Below, in pieces: positions 18,766 to 27,652 of a stretch of DNA of 64,000 bases (position 1 is its first letter; each line of letters opens with the position of its first letter). Origin of the DNA: Bacteroidales bacterium (GTDB taxonomy: Bacteria; Bacteroidota; Bacteroidia; Bacteroidales; UBA932). A program made the position numbers and the translations under genes. The stretch covers positions 30,776 through 94,775 of the forward strand of contig JAKSJM010000003.1 of assembly GCA_024398075.1 (NCBI GenBank). The letters run 5' to 3'. The notes under the pieces were generated by a model, which worked only from the letters and a program-made list of their open reading frames with translations, had not been told where the DNA came from and did not search any database.

Positions 18766-19638
18766 CTAATCCTGGGTCAGCTTATCAAGTGACAGTTTTA
18801 CAAGCTCCTCCACGAGGGGCTTGTAATTTGTATTCGAGCTCTTCAGGTAGCGATTTGCAATGATGCAGCATACCGTACCGGCCTCGTGACCAAGGTGCGC
18901 AGCGAGTCCAGCGAGCGCGGATCCCTCCATCTCGAAGTTCGTGATCCTATACTCTCCGAAGCGGAAAGACTCGAAGTCCTCGAGCATGTTTGGCATGGCG
19001 AGAGGAATGCGCACTACCCTACCCTGAGGGCCGTAGAAGCCTGGTGCAGAGATGGTGACACCCTTCACTGTAGCATCCTTGAACCTGTCAATGAGTTTGT
19101 CGCTTGCCTTGATGAAGTATGGGTCAGGCAAGTGCTTGTTCCAATGAACATGCTCCTTGAACGCCTCCTCCATGGCGAGGTTTGAGTAACTATCTCTATC
19201 CTCGTACCAATTGATCAGTCCATCCACTCCCACAGAATAATGCGAGAACACATAAGACCCAAGAGGAATGTCTGCATGGATAGCACCAGAAGTGCCAATT
19301 CGAAGGATGGTAAGAGTCCTATGCTCAGGCTTCACCTCCCTGGTCTCGAAATCCACATTTGCCAGAGCATCCAGCTCCGTCATGACGATATCAATATTGT
19401 CAGTACCGATACCTGTAGAAAGGGCAGTCACCCTCTTTCCATTATAGATACCAGTAGTAGACACAAACTCACGAGACTCGTGATGACACTCTATGCTTGA
19501 GAAGAACTTGCTAACCATTGCTACGCGACCAGGGTCGCCTACGAGTATAACTATATCAGCTAGTTCTTCTGGACGAAGATGGATATGGAATGCAGATCCA
19601 TCGCCGTTGATTATAAGTTCTGATTCAGGTATTCTCAT
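18766..19638 (-). CDS. Nucleoside phosphorylase (uridine phosphorylase-like)
   Basis: 290 residues of the PNP/UDP superfamily: phosphate-loop VGDPGRVAMVS, STGIGTDNIDIV, LRIGTSGAI, and the substrate-binding FEMEGSALAGLA near residue 245. It phosphorolyses a nucleoside, probably uridine, to base and ribose-1-phosphate in the cytoplasm, for salvage. It starts at 19638, 25 bases behind a TAACTTTG box, and is monocistronic by layout. Confidence 0.9.
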   Translation of the reverse strand: MRIPESELIINGDGSAFHIHLRPEELADIVILVGDPGRVAMVSKFFSSIECHHESREFVSTTGIYNGKRVTALSTGIGTDNIDIVMTELDALANVDFETREVKPEHRTLTILRIGTSGAIHADIPLGSYVFSHYSVGVDGLINWYEDRDSYSNLAMEEAFKEHVHWNKHLPDPYFIKASDKLIDRFKDATVKGVTISAPGFYGPQGRVVRIPLAMPNMLEDFESFRFGEYRITNFEMEGSALAGLAAHLGHEAGTVCCIIANRYLKSSNTNYKPLVEELVKLSLDKLTQD

Positions 19639-19663
19639 TTGTTATTAGTTTTATAGTTTCATT

Positions 19664-19671
19664 CAAAGTTA
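19664..19671 (-). promoter_or_regulatory. -7 box TAACTTTG of the nucleoside phosphorylase gene
   Basis: Minus-strand TAACTTTG ends 25 bases before the ATG at 19638. Confidence 0.5.
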
Positions 19672-19692
19672 GGATTATCTTGCGAAAATTCC

Positions 19693-19700
19693 TACTTTTG
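19693..19700 (+). promoter_or_regulatory. -7 box TACTTTTG of the DUF4293-LytTR operon
   Basis: Plus-strand TACTTTTG ends 28 bases before the ATG at 19729, divergent from the previous box. Confidence 0.45.
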
Positions 19701-19728
19701 TCAAGTTAAACATAAAATTGAACAGGAA

Positions 19729-20151
19729 ATGTGGCAGAGAATACAGACACTATACATCGGCATTGAAACAGCCCTCATCGCAGCACTCTTCTTTGGTCCA
19801 AAGGCAGTTACAGCTGCGGGCGATGAGATTTCATACATCTCATACATTCCATATCTCATCCTTCTCATCATCATCACCATCTTCAACGTACTCGCCCTTA
19901 TGGCGTACAAGCAGAGGGTATTCCAGATGAGAACCATGGCCATGGCAGCTATCGTAACACTTGCACTTCAGGTTTGGCTTGCAGTCGATTACATTGCCTT
20001 GATGGATACGGAATACGTATTCCGTTTCACGGCCATCTTCCCTCTTGTAGCCATCATCCTCGACGTGCTCGCCATCCGCGGCATCATGTCAGACATCATG
20101 GTTGCCGAGAGCGTCAATCGCTTGCGCTCATCGAGGAAGCATCGCAAATAA
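19729..20151 (+). CDS. DUF4293 family membrane protein
   Basis: 140 residues with four predicted transmembrane helices (around 8-28, 42-60, 70-92, 100-120) and a basic cytoplasmic tail (NRLRSSRKHRK). The N-terminus MWQRIQTLYI is typical of DUF4293, a Bacteroidota-specific family of unknown role. It is one base upstream of the LytTR regulator gene, so the two may work together as membrane sensor and regulator, which is an inference. Confidence 0.85.
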   Translation: MWQRIQTLYIGIETALIAALFFGPKAVTAAGDEISYISYIPYLILLIIITIFNVLALMAYKQRVFQMRTMAMAAIVTLALQVWLAVDYIALMDTEYVFRFTAIFPLVAIILDVLAIRGIMSDIMVAESVNRLRSSRKHRK

Positions 20152-20152
20152 C

Positions 20153-21046
20153 ATGATCAACTGGGGCAAAAAGCTTCCTACTTATCTCGTAGGCGACTAC
20201 CAGCTCACAGCTACGGTGATCTTCACCGCGCTGTTTGCTGTGCTTTTCACCGTGCTCTGCGCCCCATTTCACCAGGATTTCGCATGGTTCGCCATAGGCG
20301 CGACCAAAGGTCTAGGCTTCACCGCCATTTTCTTCCTGATCGTCCTCATTCTTGTAAGTATAAGTAAGAGAACAATGTGTGTCACAGGAAGGCGTAGGAC
20401 CCTGACCTATGCAGAATACATAATCTGGAACATACTGGAAATCATTGTGATAAGTGCGCTCTACACCTTCTTCACCATGGAAGGAGAGAAACTTGGGATC
20501 ATTGACTCTTTCGGAGAAGCTCCTATAAGCATGTTCATAAGGGCCATGGAGCAGTGCATCATCATCATAGGCGTGCCATACTTAATCTCGGGTATGTACT
20601 TCGCACTGATGGACAAAAACAACACTATCCGTCTAATGAATTATAGCACAGTAGTTTCCGATGAGATAGTGGTTCCTAAGGACGAAAAGAAAATCACACT
20701 TTTCGATAACAGCGGCGCCCTTAAGCTTTCCATCAGGTCATCTAGTCTCTTCTACATAGAGTCAGATGACAACTACATCATCGTGTGGTACACAGATGGT
20801 CAAGACATGCTCAAGAAATACATGCTAAGATGTCGTCTAAAGACCATCGAAGAGAGCTTTGCAGACAGTTCCCTCGTACGATGCCATAGAAAGTACATCG
20901 TAAACACAGAGAAGATCAAGGTCCTTCGTAAAGAGAAGGATGGATACATTCTCGAACTCGAAAATGAATCCATCCCTCCTATTTCTATTTCCAAGACCTA
21001 CGAAGAAAAGATCTTGAGTATTATACATCAGTTTCCTGCAGACTAG
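20153..21046 (+). CDS. LytTR-type DNA-binding protein with membrane domain
   Basis: 297 residues from the ATG at 20153 (MINWGKKLPTYL), the first start after the upstream stop. The N-terminal ~170 residues contain four hydrophobic helices. The C-terminal ~100 residues are a LytTR domain (LFYIESDDNYIIVWYTDG, LVRCHRKYIVNTEKIKVL), which binds DNA through beta strands. There is no receiver domain, so input probably comes from the membrane part or the DUF4293 partner. Its TAG stop and that of prfA on the other strand share one CTAG. Confidence 0.88.
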   Translation: MINWGKKLPTYLVGDYQLTATVIFTALFAVLFTVLCAPFHQDFAWFAIGATKGLGFTAIFFLIVLILVSISKRTMCVTGRRRTLTYAEYIIWNILEIIVISALYTFFTMEGEKLGIIDSFGEAPISMFIRAMEQCIIIIGVPYLISGMYFALMDKNNTIRLMNYSTVVSDEIVVPKDEKKITLFDNSGALKLSIRSSSLFYIESDDNYIIVWYTDGQDMLKKYMLRCRLKTIEESFADSSLVRCHRKYIVNTEKIKVLRKEKDGYILELENESIPPISISKTYEEKILSIIHQFPAD

Positions 21047-22131
21047 TCTCCAGCTTCCTTGAGACGCTCTGCATTCTCAGCGATAGTAAGCTGATCGATC
21101 ACCTCCTGAATATCTCCATCCATGAAAACTGGAAGATTATACATACTCCAGTTTATACGGTGATCGGTCACACGACCCTGAGGATAGTTATAGGTACGGA
21201 TCTTAGCTGAGCGGTCACCAGTGGAGACCATGGTCTTACGCTTGGAAGCCACCTCATCAAGGTACTTCTGGTGCTCCAGGTTATAAAGACGGGTTCTAAG
21301 CTCCTCGAATGCTCTATCCTTGTTCTTAAGCTGCGAACGCTCCTCCTGACACTGAACTACGAGTCCTGAAGGGATGTGGGTAAGACGAACCGCAGAATAA
21401 GTGGTATTTACACCCTGTCCACCAGGACCAGATGCACAGAAGAGATCAAGTCTGATATCGCTCCAGTTAAGCTCGACATCGAACTCGCCAGCCTCTGGGA
21501 AAACAGCCACTGATGCAGCTGAAGTCTGGATACGTCCCTGAGTTTCTGTCTGAGGTACACGCTGAACACGGTGCACACCTGACTCGTACTTCATCACGCC
21601 ATATACGCCATCTGGGCTAGAGAGCTTGAACACGATCTGCTTATATCCACCTGCAGTACCAGGAGCCTGGTCAGTGACCTCCACCTTCCAACCCTTGGAC
21701 TCTGCGTACTTGGTATACATTCTGAAAAGGTCGCCTGCGAAGATAGCCGCTTCGTCGCCACCAGTACCACCACGGATTTCGACCATAGCGTTTTTCGAGT
21801 CGTCAGGATCTGCTGGGATAAGCAAAAGCTTGATGTTCTGCTCCATCTCAGGAATCTTAGGTTCGATCTCGGCAATCTCCTCGCGGGCCATCTCACGAAG
21901 ATCGTCATCCTTCTCATTCATGAGGATATCCTTCGCTGACGCCAGTTCCTCAAGCATCCTCTTATACTCAAGGCCTGCCTTGATGATAGGCTCGAGTTCC
22001 TTGTAGTCCTTGTTCAGCTGGACATACTTCTTCATGTCCGACATCACCTCTGGGCTTGCAAGCTGATCCTGAAGCGACTGGAATTTGTCCTGCAAAGAGA
22101 GGACTTTCTCTAAAAGTGTATTTTCTGCCAT
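21043..22131 (-). CDS. prfA: Peptide chain release factor 1
   Basis: 362 residues from the ATG at 22131 (MAENTLLEKVLSLQDKF); the frame runs further upstream but without homology. It has the GGQ loop (GPGGQGVNTTYSAVRLTH) that triggers peptidyl-tRNA hydrolysis. The RF1-type block GVHRVQRVPQTETQGRI is present rather than the RF2 SPF type, so it should read UAA and UAG. It lies 7 bases behind the CoA transferase gene. The stop overlaps the LytTR gene stop. Confidence 0.96.
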   Translation of the reverse strand: MAENTLLEKVLSLQDKFQSLQDQLASPEVMSDMKKYVQLNKDYKELEPIIKAGLEYKRMLEELASAKDILMNEKDDDLREMAREEIAEIEPKIPEMEQNIKLLLIPADPDDSKNAMVEIRGGTGGDEAAIFAGDLFRMYTKYAESKGWKVEVTDQAPGTAGGYKQIVFKLSSPDGVYGVMKYESGVHRVQRVPQTETQGRIQTSAASVAVFPEAGEFDVELNWSDIRLDLFCASGPGGQGVNTTYSAVRLTHIPSGLVVQCQEERSQLKNKDRAFEELRTRLYNLEHQKYLDEVASKRKTMVSTGDRSAKIRTYNYPQGRVTDHRINWSMYNLPVFMDGDIQEVIDQLTIAENAERLKEAGD

Positions 22132-22138
22132 ATAAAAA

Positions 22139-23443
22139 TTAAACGCTGAAGTTATGGTAGTGAGGGCCGAAACGCTCGAATGCCTCACGGTCAAGCATCT
22201 CTCTATCATCTGGATGAGCGATGCTTATGAGAAGCTTCGCACGCTCCTGAAGAGACTTACCGTAGAGATCCACAGCGCCATACTCTGTCACAATCCAGTG
22301 TGCATCTGCACGAGGAGTCACTACGCCGGCACCAGAATTAAGTGTGCTCACAATCTTGTTCTTACCCTTGTTTGTGCGAGAAGCGAATGCTGTGATGGAC
22401 TTACCACCTTCAGACATGGTCGCTCCCTTCACGAACTCGACCTGGCCACCAGTACCACTGAAGATGCGAGTGCCGATGGAATCTGCACTGATCTGGCCAG
22501 TGATGTCGACCTCAACAGCAGAATTGATCGCCTTCATATGAGGATTCTGGGCTATGACCATAGGGTTATTTGTGTAACCTATATCCTTCATGAGGACATC
22601 AGGGTTATCGTCGATGAAAGAATACACCTCCTGCGAACCGAGAAGGAATGATGAAACCACCTTACCGGTATCGATCTTCTTGCATGCGCCATTGATCACA
22701 CCAGCCTTGATGAGGCGAAGAAGGCCATCAGCAAACATCTCAGTGTGGAGTCCAAGGTTCTTATGTCCGCCAAGCTGAGCTGCAAGGGCATTTGGAAGTG
22801 CACCGATACCCATCTGGATACAGTCACCGTCCTCGATAAGGGATGCACAGTTCTTTCCAATGAGGACCTCTGTAGGAGTAGGCTCTGCGAAGTGAGCCGT
22901 CACGAGTGGAGTGTCATCCTCTACGAGATAGTCGAACTGATCGAGACTCACGAGATCACCATGTGCATAAGGCACATTTGGATTAATTACACCTATCACG
23001 AGCTCGGCTGTTTCGATAGCGGCTATTGAACAATCAACGGAAGTTCCGAGGGAAACCATTCCATTTGCATCTGGACGAGACACATTCACCAGTGCCGCAC
23101 CAAGTTTGATGAAGCCATCGCGGTAGAGCTTCTGGCTCTCACCGAGATGAACAGGAAGATAATCCGCATATCCCGCATTTACATTGGCACGTACATTTGG
23201 GCCCACGAAGAATCCCTGCTCGAAGAAGATGCCCTCGTAGCGAGGCTCGCTGTAAGGTGCTGGACCTTCAGTATGGAAATGGTGAAAATGCAAGTCCTCA
23301 ACCTCACCAGCGTCGGCCCTTCTACAAAGAGCCTGGATGAGAATGTGTGGCACACTTGCGACACTGCTAAGATGTATGTGGCTATGCGACTTGATGTGGC
23401 TTACAGCCTCATCTGCCGAAACGAAATGGATAGGATATGCCAT
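22139..23443 (-). CDS. Acetyl-CoA hydrolase/CoA transferase family protein
   Basis: 434 residues of the acetyl-CoA hydrolase/4-hydroxybutyrate CoA-transferase family. It has the GMVSLGTSVDCS segment and GIGALPNALAAQLGGHKNLGLHTEMFADG, where the Glu in HTEM is the likely CoA-thioester-forming residue. It probably moves CoA between short-chain acids such as succinate, butyrate or acetate, which would suit a fermenter with ackA/pta. The exact acids cannot be told. It is the first gene of an operon with prfA. Confidence 0.9.
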   Translation of the reverse strand: MAYPIHFVSADEAVSHIKSHSHIHLSSVASVPHILIQALCRRADAGEVEDLHFHHFHTEGPAPYSEPRYEGIFFEQGFFVGPNVRANVNAGYADYLPVHLGESQKLYRDGFIKLGAALVNVSRPDANGMVSLGTSVDCSIAAIETAELVIGVINPNVPYAHGDLVSLDQFDYLVEDDTPLVTAHFAEPTPTEVLIGKNCASLIEDGDCIQMGIGALPNALAAQLGGHKNLGLHTEMFADGLLRLIKAGVINGACKKIDTGKVVSSFLLGSQEVYSFIDDNPDVLMKDIGYTNNPMVIAQNPHMKAINSAVEVDITGQISADSIGTRIFSGTGGQVEFVKGATMSEGGKSITAFASRTNKGKNKIVSTLNSGAGVVTPRADAHWIVTEYGAVDLYGKSLQERAKLLISIAHPDDREMLDREAFERFGPHYHNFSV

Positions 23444-23472
23444 AAATAGTTAGTGTATTGTAATAAAACATA

Positions 23473-23480
23473 CAAAGATA
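23473..23480 (-). promoter_or_regulatory. -7 box TATCTTTG of the CoA transferase-prfA operon
   Basis: Minus-strand TATCTTTG ends 29 bases before the ATG at 23443. It lies only 24 bases from the divergent mazG box, so the two promoters overlap. Confidence 0.5.
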
Positions 23481-23504
23481 GTGAATTTTTGGAAGAAACT
23501 TGGC

Positions 23505-23512
23505 TATATTTG
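23505..23512 (+). promoter_or_regulatory. -7 box TATATTTG of mazG
   Basis: Plus-strand TATATTTG ends 25 bases before the ATG at 23538. It supports that start over an in-frame upstream start at 23481, which precedes the box. Confidence 0.5.
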
Positions 23513-23537
23513 TATGTACAGGAAAAGAAATTTGGAA

Positions 23538-24326
23538 ATGCATACAAGAGAAGAAAAATTGGCCTCATTCGGTAGGCTCCTGGACGTCATGGACCAGCTC
23601 AGGGAGAAATGTCCATGGAACGCCGAGCAGACCATGGAGAGCATACGCCCCATGACCGAGGAGGAGGTTTATGAGCTTAGCGACGCTATCCTGAATGGTG
23701 ACAAAAAGGGGACCGCGAAGGAGATCGGAGACCTCATGTACCACCTCGTATTCTATGCCCGCATCGCACAGGAATCAGGAGACTTCGACATCGCCGACTC
23801 CATTGAAAAGGTGTGCGACAAGATGGTATTCCGTCACCCGCACGTGTTCGACCCTAACTGTCAGCAGATGACAGCGAAGGAAATCGCAGATACATGGGAG
23901 CTCGTGAAGGCCAAGGAGAAGGACGGAAACAAGACTGTGATGTCAGGCATACCAGAAGCCATGCCATCACTACTAAAGGCTCTTTCCATGCAGGAGAAAG
24001 CCAGGGGATGCGGATTCGACTGGGAAAAGCCAGAGGATGTATGGGATAAGGTAAAGGAAGAAATGGGAGAAGTGGAGGAGGCCACGAAAGATGCCGACCA
24101 GAAGCACATGCAGGAGGAATTCGGTGACCTTCTATTCTCTGTGATAAATGCAGCGCGTCTATACGGAGTGGACCCTGAGGCTGCCCTCAACGGCACATGC
24201 GCAAAGTTCAGAAGACGCTTCACCTACCTTGAGGAGAACACTTTGAAGAAAGGGAAAAAGCTCACAGAACTGACTCTTTCAGAGATGGACAAGTACTGGG
24301 ATGAGGCCAAGGCAAAAGGCCTTTGA
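23538..24326 (+). CDS. mazG: Nucleoside triphosphate pyrophosphohydrolase MazG
   Basis: 262 residues from the ATG at 23538 (MHTREEKLASFGRLL). It has two MazG repeats with acidic metal-binding helices: MTEEEVYELSDAIL with KEIGDLMYHLVF, and KEEMGEVEEATKD with EEFGDLLFSVINAARL. It opens with the typical LREKCPWNAEQT. It hydrolyses (d)NTPs to monophosphates, cleaning abnormal nucleotides and limiting ppGpp in E. coli. It ends 4 bases from the convergent serine hydrolase stop. Confidence 0.94.
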   Translation: MHTREEKLASFGRLLDVMDQLREKCPWNAEQTMESIRPMTEEEVYELSDAILNGDKKGTAKEIGDLMYHLVFYARIAQESGDFDIADSIEKVCDKMVFRHPHVFDPNCQQMTAKEIADTWELVKAKEKDGNKTVMSGIPEAMPSLLKALSMQEKARGCGFDWEKPEDVWDKVKEEMGEVEEATKDADQKHMQEEFGDLLFSVINAARLYGVDPEAALNGTCAKFRRRFTYLEENTLKKGKKLTELTLSEMDKYWDEAKAKGL

Positions 24327-24330
24327 TCCC

Positions 24331-25626
24331 CTACTCAAAGAAGAAATCGCGTGCCGGGAGAGATGCAGAGCATTTCTCTCGGCATCTTTTAAATAATTCA
24401 GCAGTGTATCCCGTCTGGCGCGGACCCTTCCAAGTGCTGGTATTTGCCACCATCACCCAGCATTCCCCATCTGGGAAAAGCCTGATGAGGGCACTTGTAC
24501 CAGACAACGTGCCTGTTCGCGACCAGCAGTGCCCAGGGGTAGTGTCATTCCATCCCAGAGAATAGGTATTCTCATCGACATACCTTGTCATCTGGTCAAT
24601 GCTTTCGGCTGAAATGACATCAGGAACCCACGGAAGTCCGTCTATGGAAGCGACGAAGCGAGCAAGCTCTGGCGTGGATGCCACCCATGCACCCGCTCCA
24701 CTAAGTCCAGTGATATTATTGCCACCATAGCAGCGAAGAACCTCCTTGCCGCTATGCGTATATTCCTCTACGGGCTCGTCATCATCCTGCAGATAATAGC
24801 GCGTCTCGTTAGGCAACTTATCCTTATAATAATTTGATGCAATGTGGAAGTCTACACATCCTGCTGGACGGAGCACATTCTCCTGCATCCATGACTCATA
24901 GCTCTCACCTGTAACTTTCTCGATGATCATCGAGAGTATAAGATACCCCAGATTCGAGTATTCCTGTGATGTACCTGGCTGAAAATACAGGGATCGCGGC
25001 AGCTGAGTGAGCAGAAGAGTCTGAGAATCAGGAGCTTCAGACAGGTGATGCTGCTGCATGATGGTCACCGTCGAAAAAAGCGGATCGCCACGACGAGCCG
25101 AGAAACCAGCCTGATGGCGCAGCAGATGCTCCACCGTGACTTTCAAATAGTTAGGATCCGTCAACGCATCTGTGTACACCTGATCATTGAGTATGCCCAA
25201 TGGTCCGAAAACGCGATCGCCAAGAGAAAGCTTGCCCATTTCCTGAAGCTTCATGATGCCGACAGCTGTGATGAGCTTGGACACTGACGCCAAGCGCATT
25301 ACGGTGCCTGGAGTCATCCTCTCCCCTTTCTCCTTGTCTGCCCAGCCGAAGCCTTTGGCATAGAGAAGAGAATCATTTCTGGTGATGGTAAGCGAGACTC
25401 CCTTGATGTGCCAGAAGCTCATGTAGGTCTCCATTTCCTTGTCTATATAGTCCAATGACAATGAATCCGCCATCTCATTGGTAAGGAAATCATTCAGAGT
25501 GCGAGCCACCTTTGGCTCCTCTGGCTCATCGTGCAGGATAGTGGAGCGGAATGCCCAGAAGAGCAAGCCGCCTATAATCAAAGCGAGAGCCGTAAGCCCA
25601 AGTGTATGTCCACCTCTGGATACCAT
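24331..25626 (-). CDS. Serine hydrolase of the beta-lactamase (class C-like) family
   Basis: 431 residues with an N-terminal membrane anchor (HTLGLTALALIIGGLLFWAF). Active-site motifs: SxxK as SVSK in MRLASVSKLIT, YxN as YSN in QEYSNLGYLIL, and an RTG in place of KTG (WSRTGTLSG). These proteins include D-amino peptidases, esterases and penicillin-binding-like enzymes. True lactam resistance cannot be inferred. It is the last gene of the DHH-FKBP-MATE operon, 1 base after the cytidylate-kinase-like gene. Confidence 0.85.
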   Translation of the reverse strand: MVSRGGHTLGLTALALIIGGLLFWAFRSTILHDEPEEPKVARTLNDFLTNEMADSLSLDYIDKEMETYMSFWHIKGVSLTITRNDSLLYAKGFGWADKEKGERMTPGTVMRLASVSKLITAVGIMKLQEMGKLSLGDRVFGPLGILNDQVYTDALTDPNYLKVTVEHLLRHQAGFSARRGDPLFSTVTIMQQHHLSEAPDSQTLLLTQLPRSLYFQPGTSQEYSNLGYLILSMIIEKVTGESYESWMQENVLRPAGCVDFHIASNYYKDKLPNETRYYLQDDDEPVEEYTHSGKEVLRCYGGNNITGLSGAGAWVASTPELARFVASIDGLPWVPDVISAESIDQMTRYVDENTYSLGWNDTTPGHCWSRTGTLSGTSALIRLFPDGECWVMVANTSTWKGPRQTGYTAELFKRCREKCSASLPARDFFFE

Positions 25627-25627
25627 G

Positions 25628-26242
25628 CTAAATCAGCCCTGACTTCTTTCCAAACTCAATGATGAAGTCTGCGGTCCCATCTATGCCAAGCATAGAAGAA
25701 TCTAGGCAAAGGTCATAGTTTGATGCCACGCCCCAGTCTCCGAAGGTAAAGTAGTCATAGTATGACTTTCTGGTCTTGTCGCGTTTCTGGATGATGGCTT
25801 CAGCCTCTTCAAGGCTTACGCCTGTGCGCTCTGCCACCCTAGCCTTTCTAGCTGCCATAGGAGCAGTGATGAATACATCAAGGCAGTCCAAATCCCTCAG
25901 GACATAGTCAGAAGCACGCCCCACAAAGATAGCTGAGCCTCTTTCGGCAGCCCCCTTGATAACCTCGCTCTGAATGCGGAAGAGTTCGTCATCATTGAGA
26001 TAATTCTCTGCTATGCCGAAACTGTTCACCAGTGTAGAAGTGAGATTTGACAGAGAGAAGAATTTCTTCTGCTCATCTCGCTTCGCGAAGAAATCCTCGC
26101 TATATCCACTTTCCTTGGCGGCCTGGATCAACAGTTCATTGTCATATACAGGAATGCCAAGTTTCTGCCCAAGTGCGATAGCGACACTCTTGCCACCACT
26201 GCCAAACTGACGTCCGATGTTGATGATGATTTTCTTATCCAT
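25628..26242 (-). CDS. Cytidylate kinase-like family protein
   Basis: 204 residues. The P-loop is IGRQFGSGGKSVA (about 9-21) and the fold matches the cytidylate kinase-like family (VGRASDYVLRDL, RDKTRKSYYDYFTFGDWG). These proteins lack full CMK specificity regions and their substrate is unknown; a separate true cmk is expected elsewhere. It is packed 2 bases after the MATE gene and 1 base before the serine hydrolase. Confidence 0.88.
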   Translation of the reverse strand: MDKKIIINIGRQFGSGGKSVAIALGQKLGIPVYDNELLIQAAKESGYSEDFFAKRDEQKKFFSLSNLTSTLVNSFGIAENYLNDDELFRIQSEVIKGAAERGSAIFVGRASDYVLRDLDCLDVFITAPMAARKARVAERTGVSLEEAEAIIQKRDKTRKSYYDYFTFGDWGVASNYDLCLDSSMLGIDGTADFIIEFGKKSGLI

Positions 26243-26244
26243 GA

Positions 26245-27645
26245 TTAGCTGATAGCGCCTCCAAGCGAAGACGAGTCATCGCCATCGCTGATTTTGTTGA
26301 ACTTTCTAAATAGTCTTATGATGAAGTATGCCGAGAATACGACAGACATCAAATCCGAGATAGGGAAACTGATCCAAACGCCTGTCTCCTGCAACCACAG
26401 AGGGAGCAGATACACCATTGGCACAAGGAAAATGAGCTGACGCGACAGCGACAGGAAGATGGAGATCTTCACCATTCCGAGGCACTGGAAGAAGTTTGAC
26501 GTAATCATACCAAAGCCCACGACGCAGAACACACAATTCATCACCCTAAGGCCATGAACAGATAGATCTATGAGCGTAGGATCGCTGGTGAAGATGCTCA
26601 CAGCAGCGCGTGGGAAGAATACTGAAACCACCCAGCAAATCGTGGTTATGAGCAGTGCCCACATCACAGTGAGTTTGAATACCTCCTTCACCCTACTGTA
26701 CTGACGCGCACCATAGTTATATCCTGCGATAGGCTGCATTCCCTGATTCAGTCCCATCACGATCATGGCCGCCATCATGGTGATCCTGTTCACAATTCCA
26801 TACGCTCCGATGGCAAGGTCACCGCCATATTTTCTGAGCTGCTGGTTGATGAAAAGCGCCACGATGCAGGACGCCACGTTCATGAGAAATGGTCCAAGTC
26901 CAATGGCCATGGACTGCTTCGCCACCCTCCAGTCAAGCTGGAATACAGGTCTTGGGAAGTGCACAGCCCTTTCCTTGTTCAAGAGGAACTTGAATGAATA
27001 TACCAGCGCCATTAACTGACAGAGTATGGTCGCAATAGCCGCACCCTGGATGCCAAGTTTCAGCACAAAAATGAAGATAGGGTCCAGGATGGCATTTGAA
27101 ATGACAGTGAACAAAGTGAGACCCATGGCTATCTTCGGGCTACCTGCGGCCCTGATGATACCATTGAAGCCGAAATATAGGTGCGAGATGACATTTCCAA
27201 GGAGAATGATCACCATATAATCCCTGGCAAATGGCAATGTATTCTCACTCGCTCCGAAGAAATAAAGAATCTTGTCGAGGAAAGGAATGGTAAGAACAGT
27301 GAACGCCACACCGATTATGGTGTTCAGCGAAAGCACATTTCCCAGGACTTTGTTTGCATTTTCATAATTTTTCTGTCCCAGCAAGACTGAGATCATGGTC
27401 ATTGCTCCCACACCCACCAGGGTGCCAAGGGCAGCTGCAAGATTCATGAGCGGGAATGTCACCGCCAGACCAGAGATAGCATACGATCCTACACCGCCGA
27501 TGTGACCGATGTAAATGCTATCTATCACATTATACAGAGAAGACGCAGTCATGGCGATGATGCCTGGGACTGCGTACATTCTCAAAAGAGTGCTTATTTT
27601 GATGGTGCCGAGCTCTGTTGGCGCAGCACCTGTCTTCAACGCCAT
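26245..27645 (-). CDS. MATE family efflux transporter
   Basis: 466 residues with twelve predicted membrane helices in two halves, matching MatE repeats (SLYNVIDSIYIGHIGG in the first half; MGLNQGMQPIAGYNYGARQY at the start of the second). It is an inner-membrane Na+ or H+ coupled exporter of cationic compounds or metabolites; the substrate is unknown. It starts 7 bases behind the FKBP lipoprotein gene. Confidence 0.93.
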   Translation of the reverse strand: MALKTGAAPTELGTIKISTLLRMYAVPGIIAMTASSLYNVIDSIYIGHIGGVGSYAISGLAVTFPLMNLAAALGTLVGVGAMTMISVLLGQKNYENANKVLGNVLSLNTIIGVAFTVLTIPFLDKILYFFGASENTLPFARDYMVIILLGNVISHLYFGFNGIIRAAGSPKIAMGLTLFTVISNAILDPIFIFVLKLGIQGAAIATILCQLMALVYSFKFLLNKERAVHFPRPVFQLDWRVAKQSMAIGLGPFLMNVASCIVALFINQQLRKYGGDLAIGAYGIVNRITMMAAMIVMGLNQGMQPIAGYNYGARQYSRVKEVFKLTVMWALLITTICWVVSVFFPRAAVSIFTSDPTLIDLSVHGLRVMNCVFCVVGFGMITSNFFQCLGMVKISIFLSLSRQLIFLVPMVYLLPLWLQETGVWISFPISDLMSVVFSAYFIIRLFRKFNKISDGDDSSSLGGAIS

Positions 27646-27652
27646 AGGCTAA

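Noticed and set aside
23481-23537. Longer mazG start at 23481
   Set aside because: It lies upstream of the TATATTTG box and adds residues outside the MazG family; the ATG at 23538 gives the normal N-terminus.
24331-25626. Reading the serine hydrolase as a beta-lactam resistance gene
   Set aside because: The motifs SVSK, YSN and RTG fit the broad class C-like family, most of which are not lactamases; there is no ampR-like neighbour.
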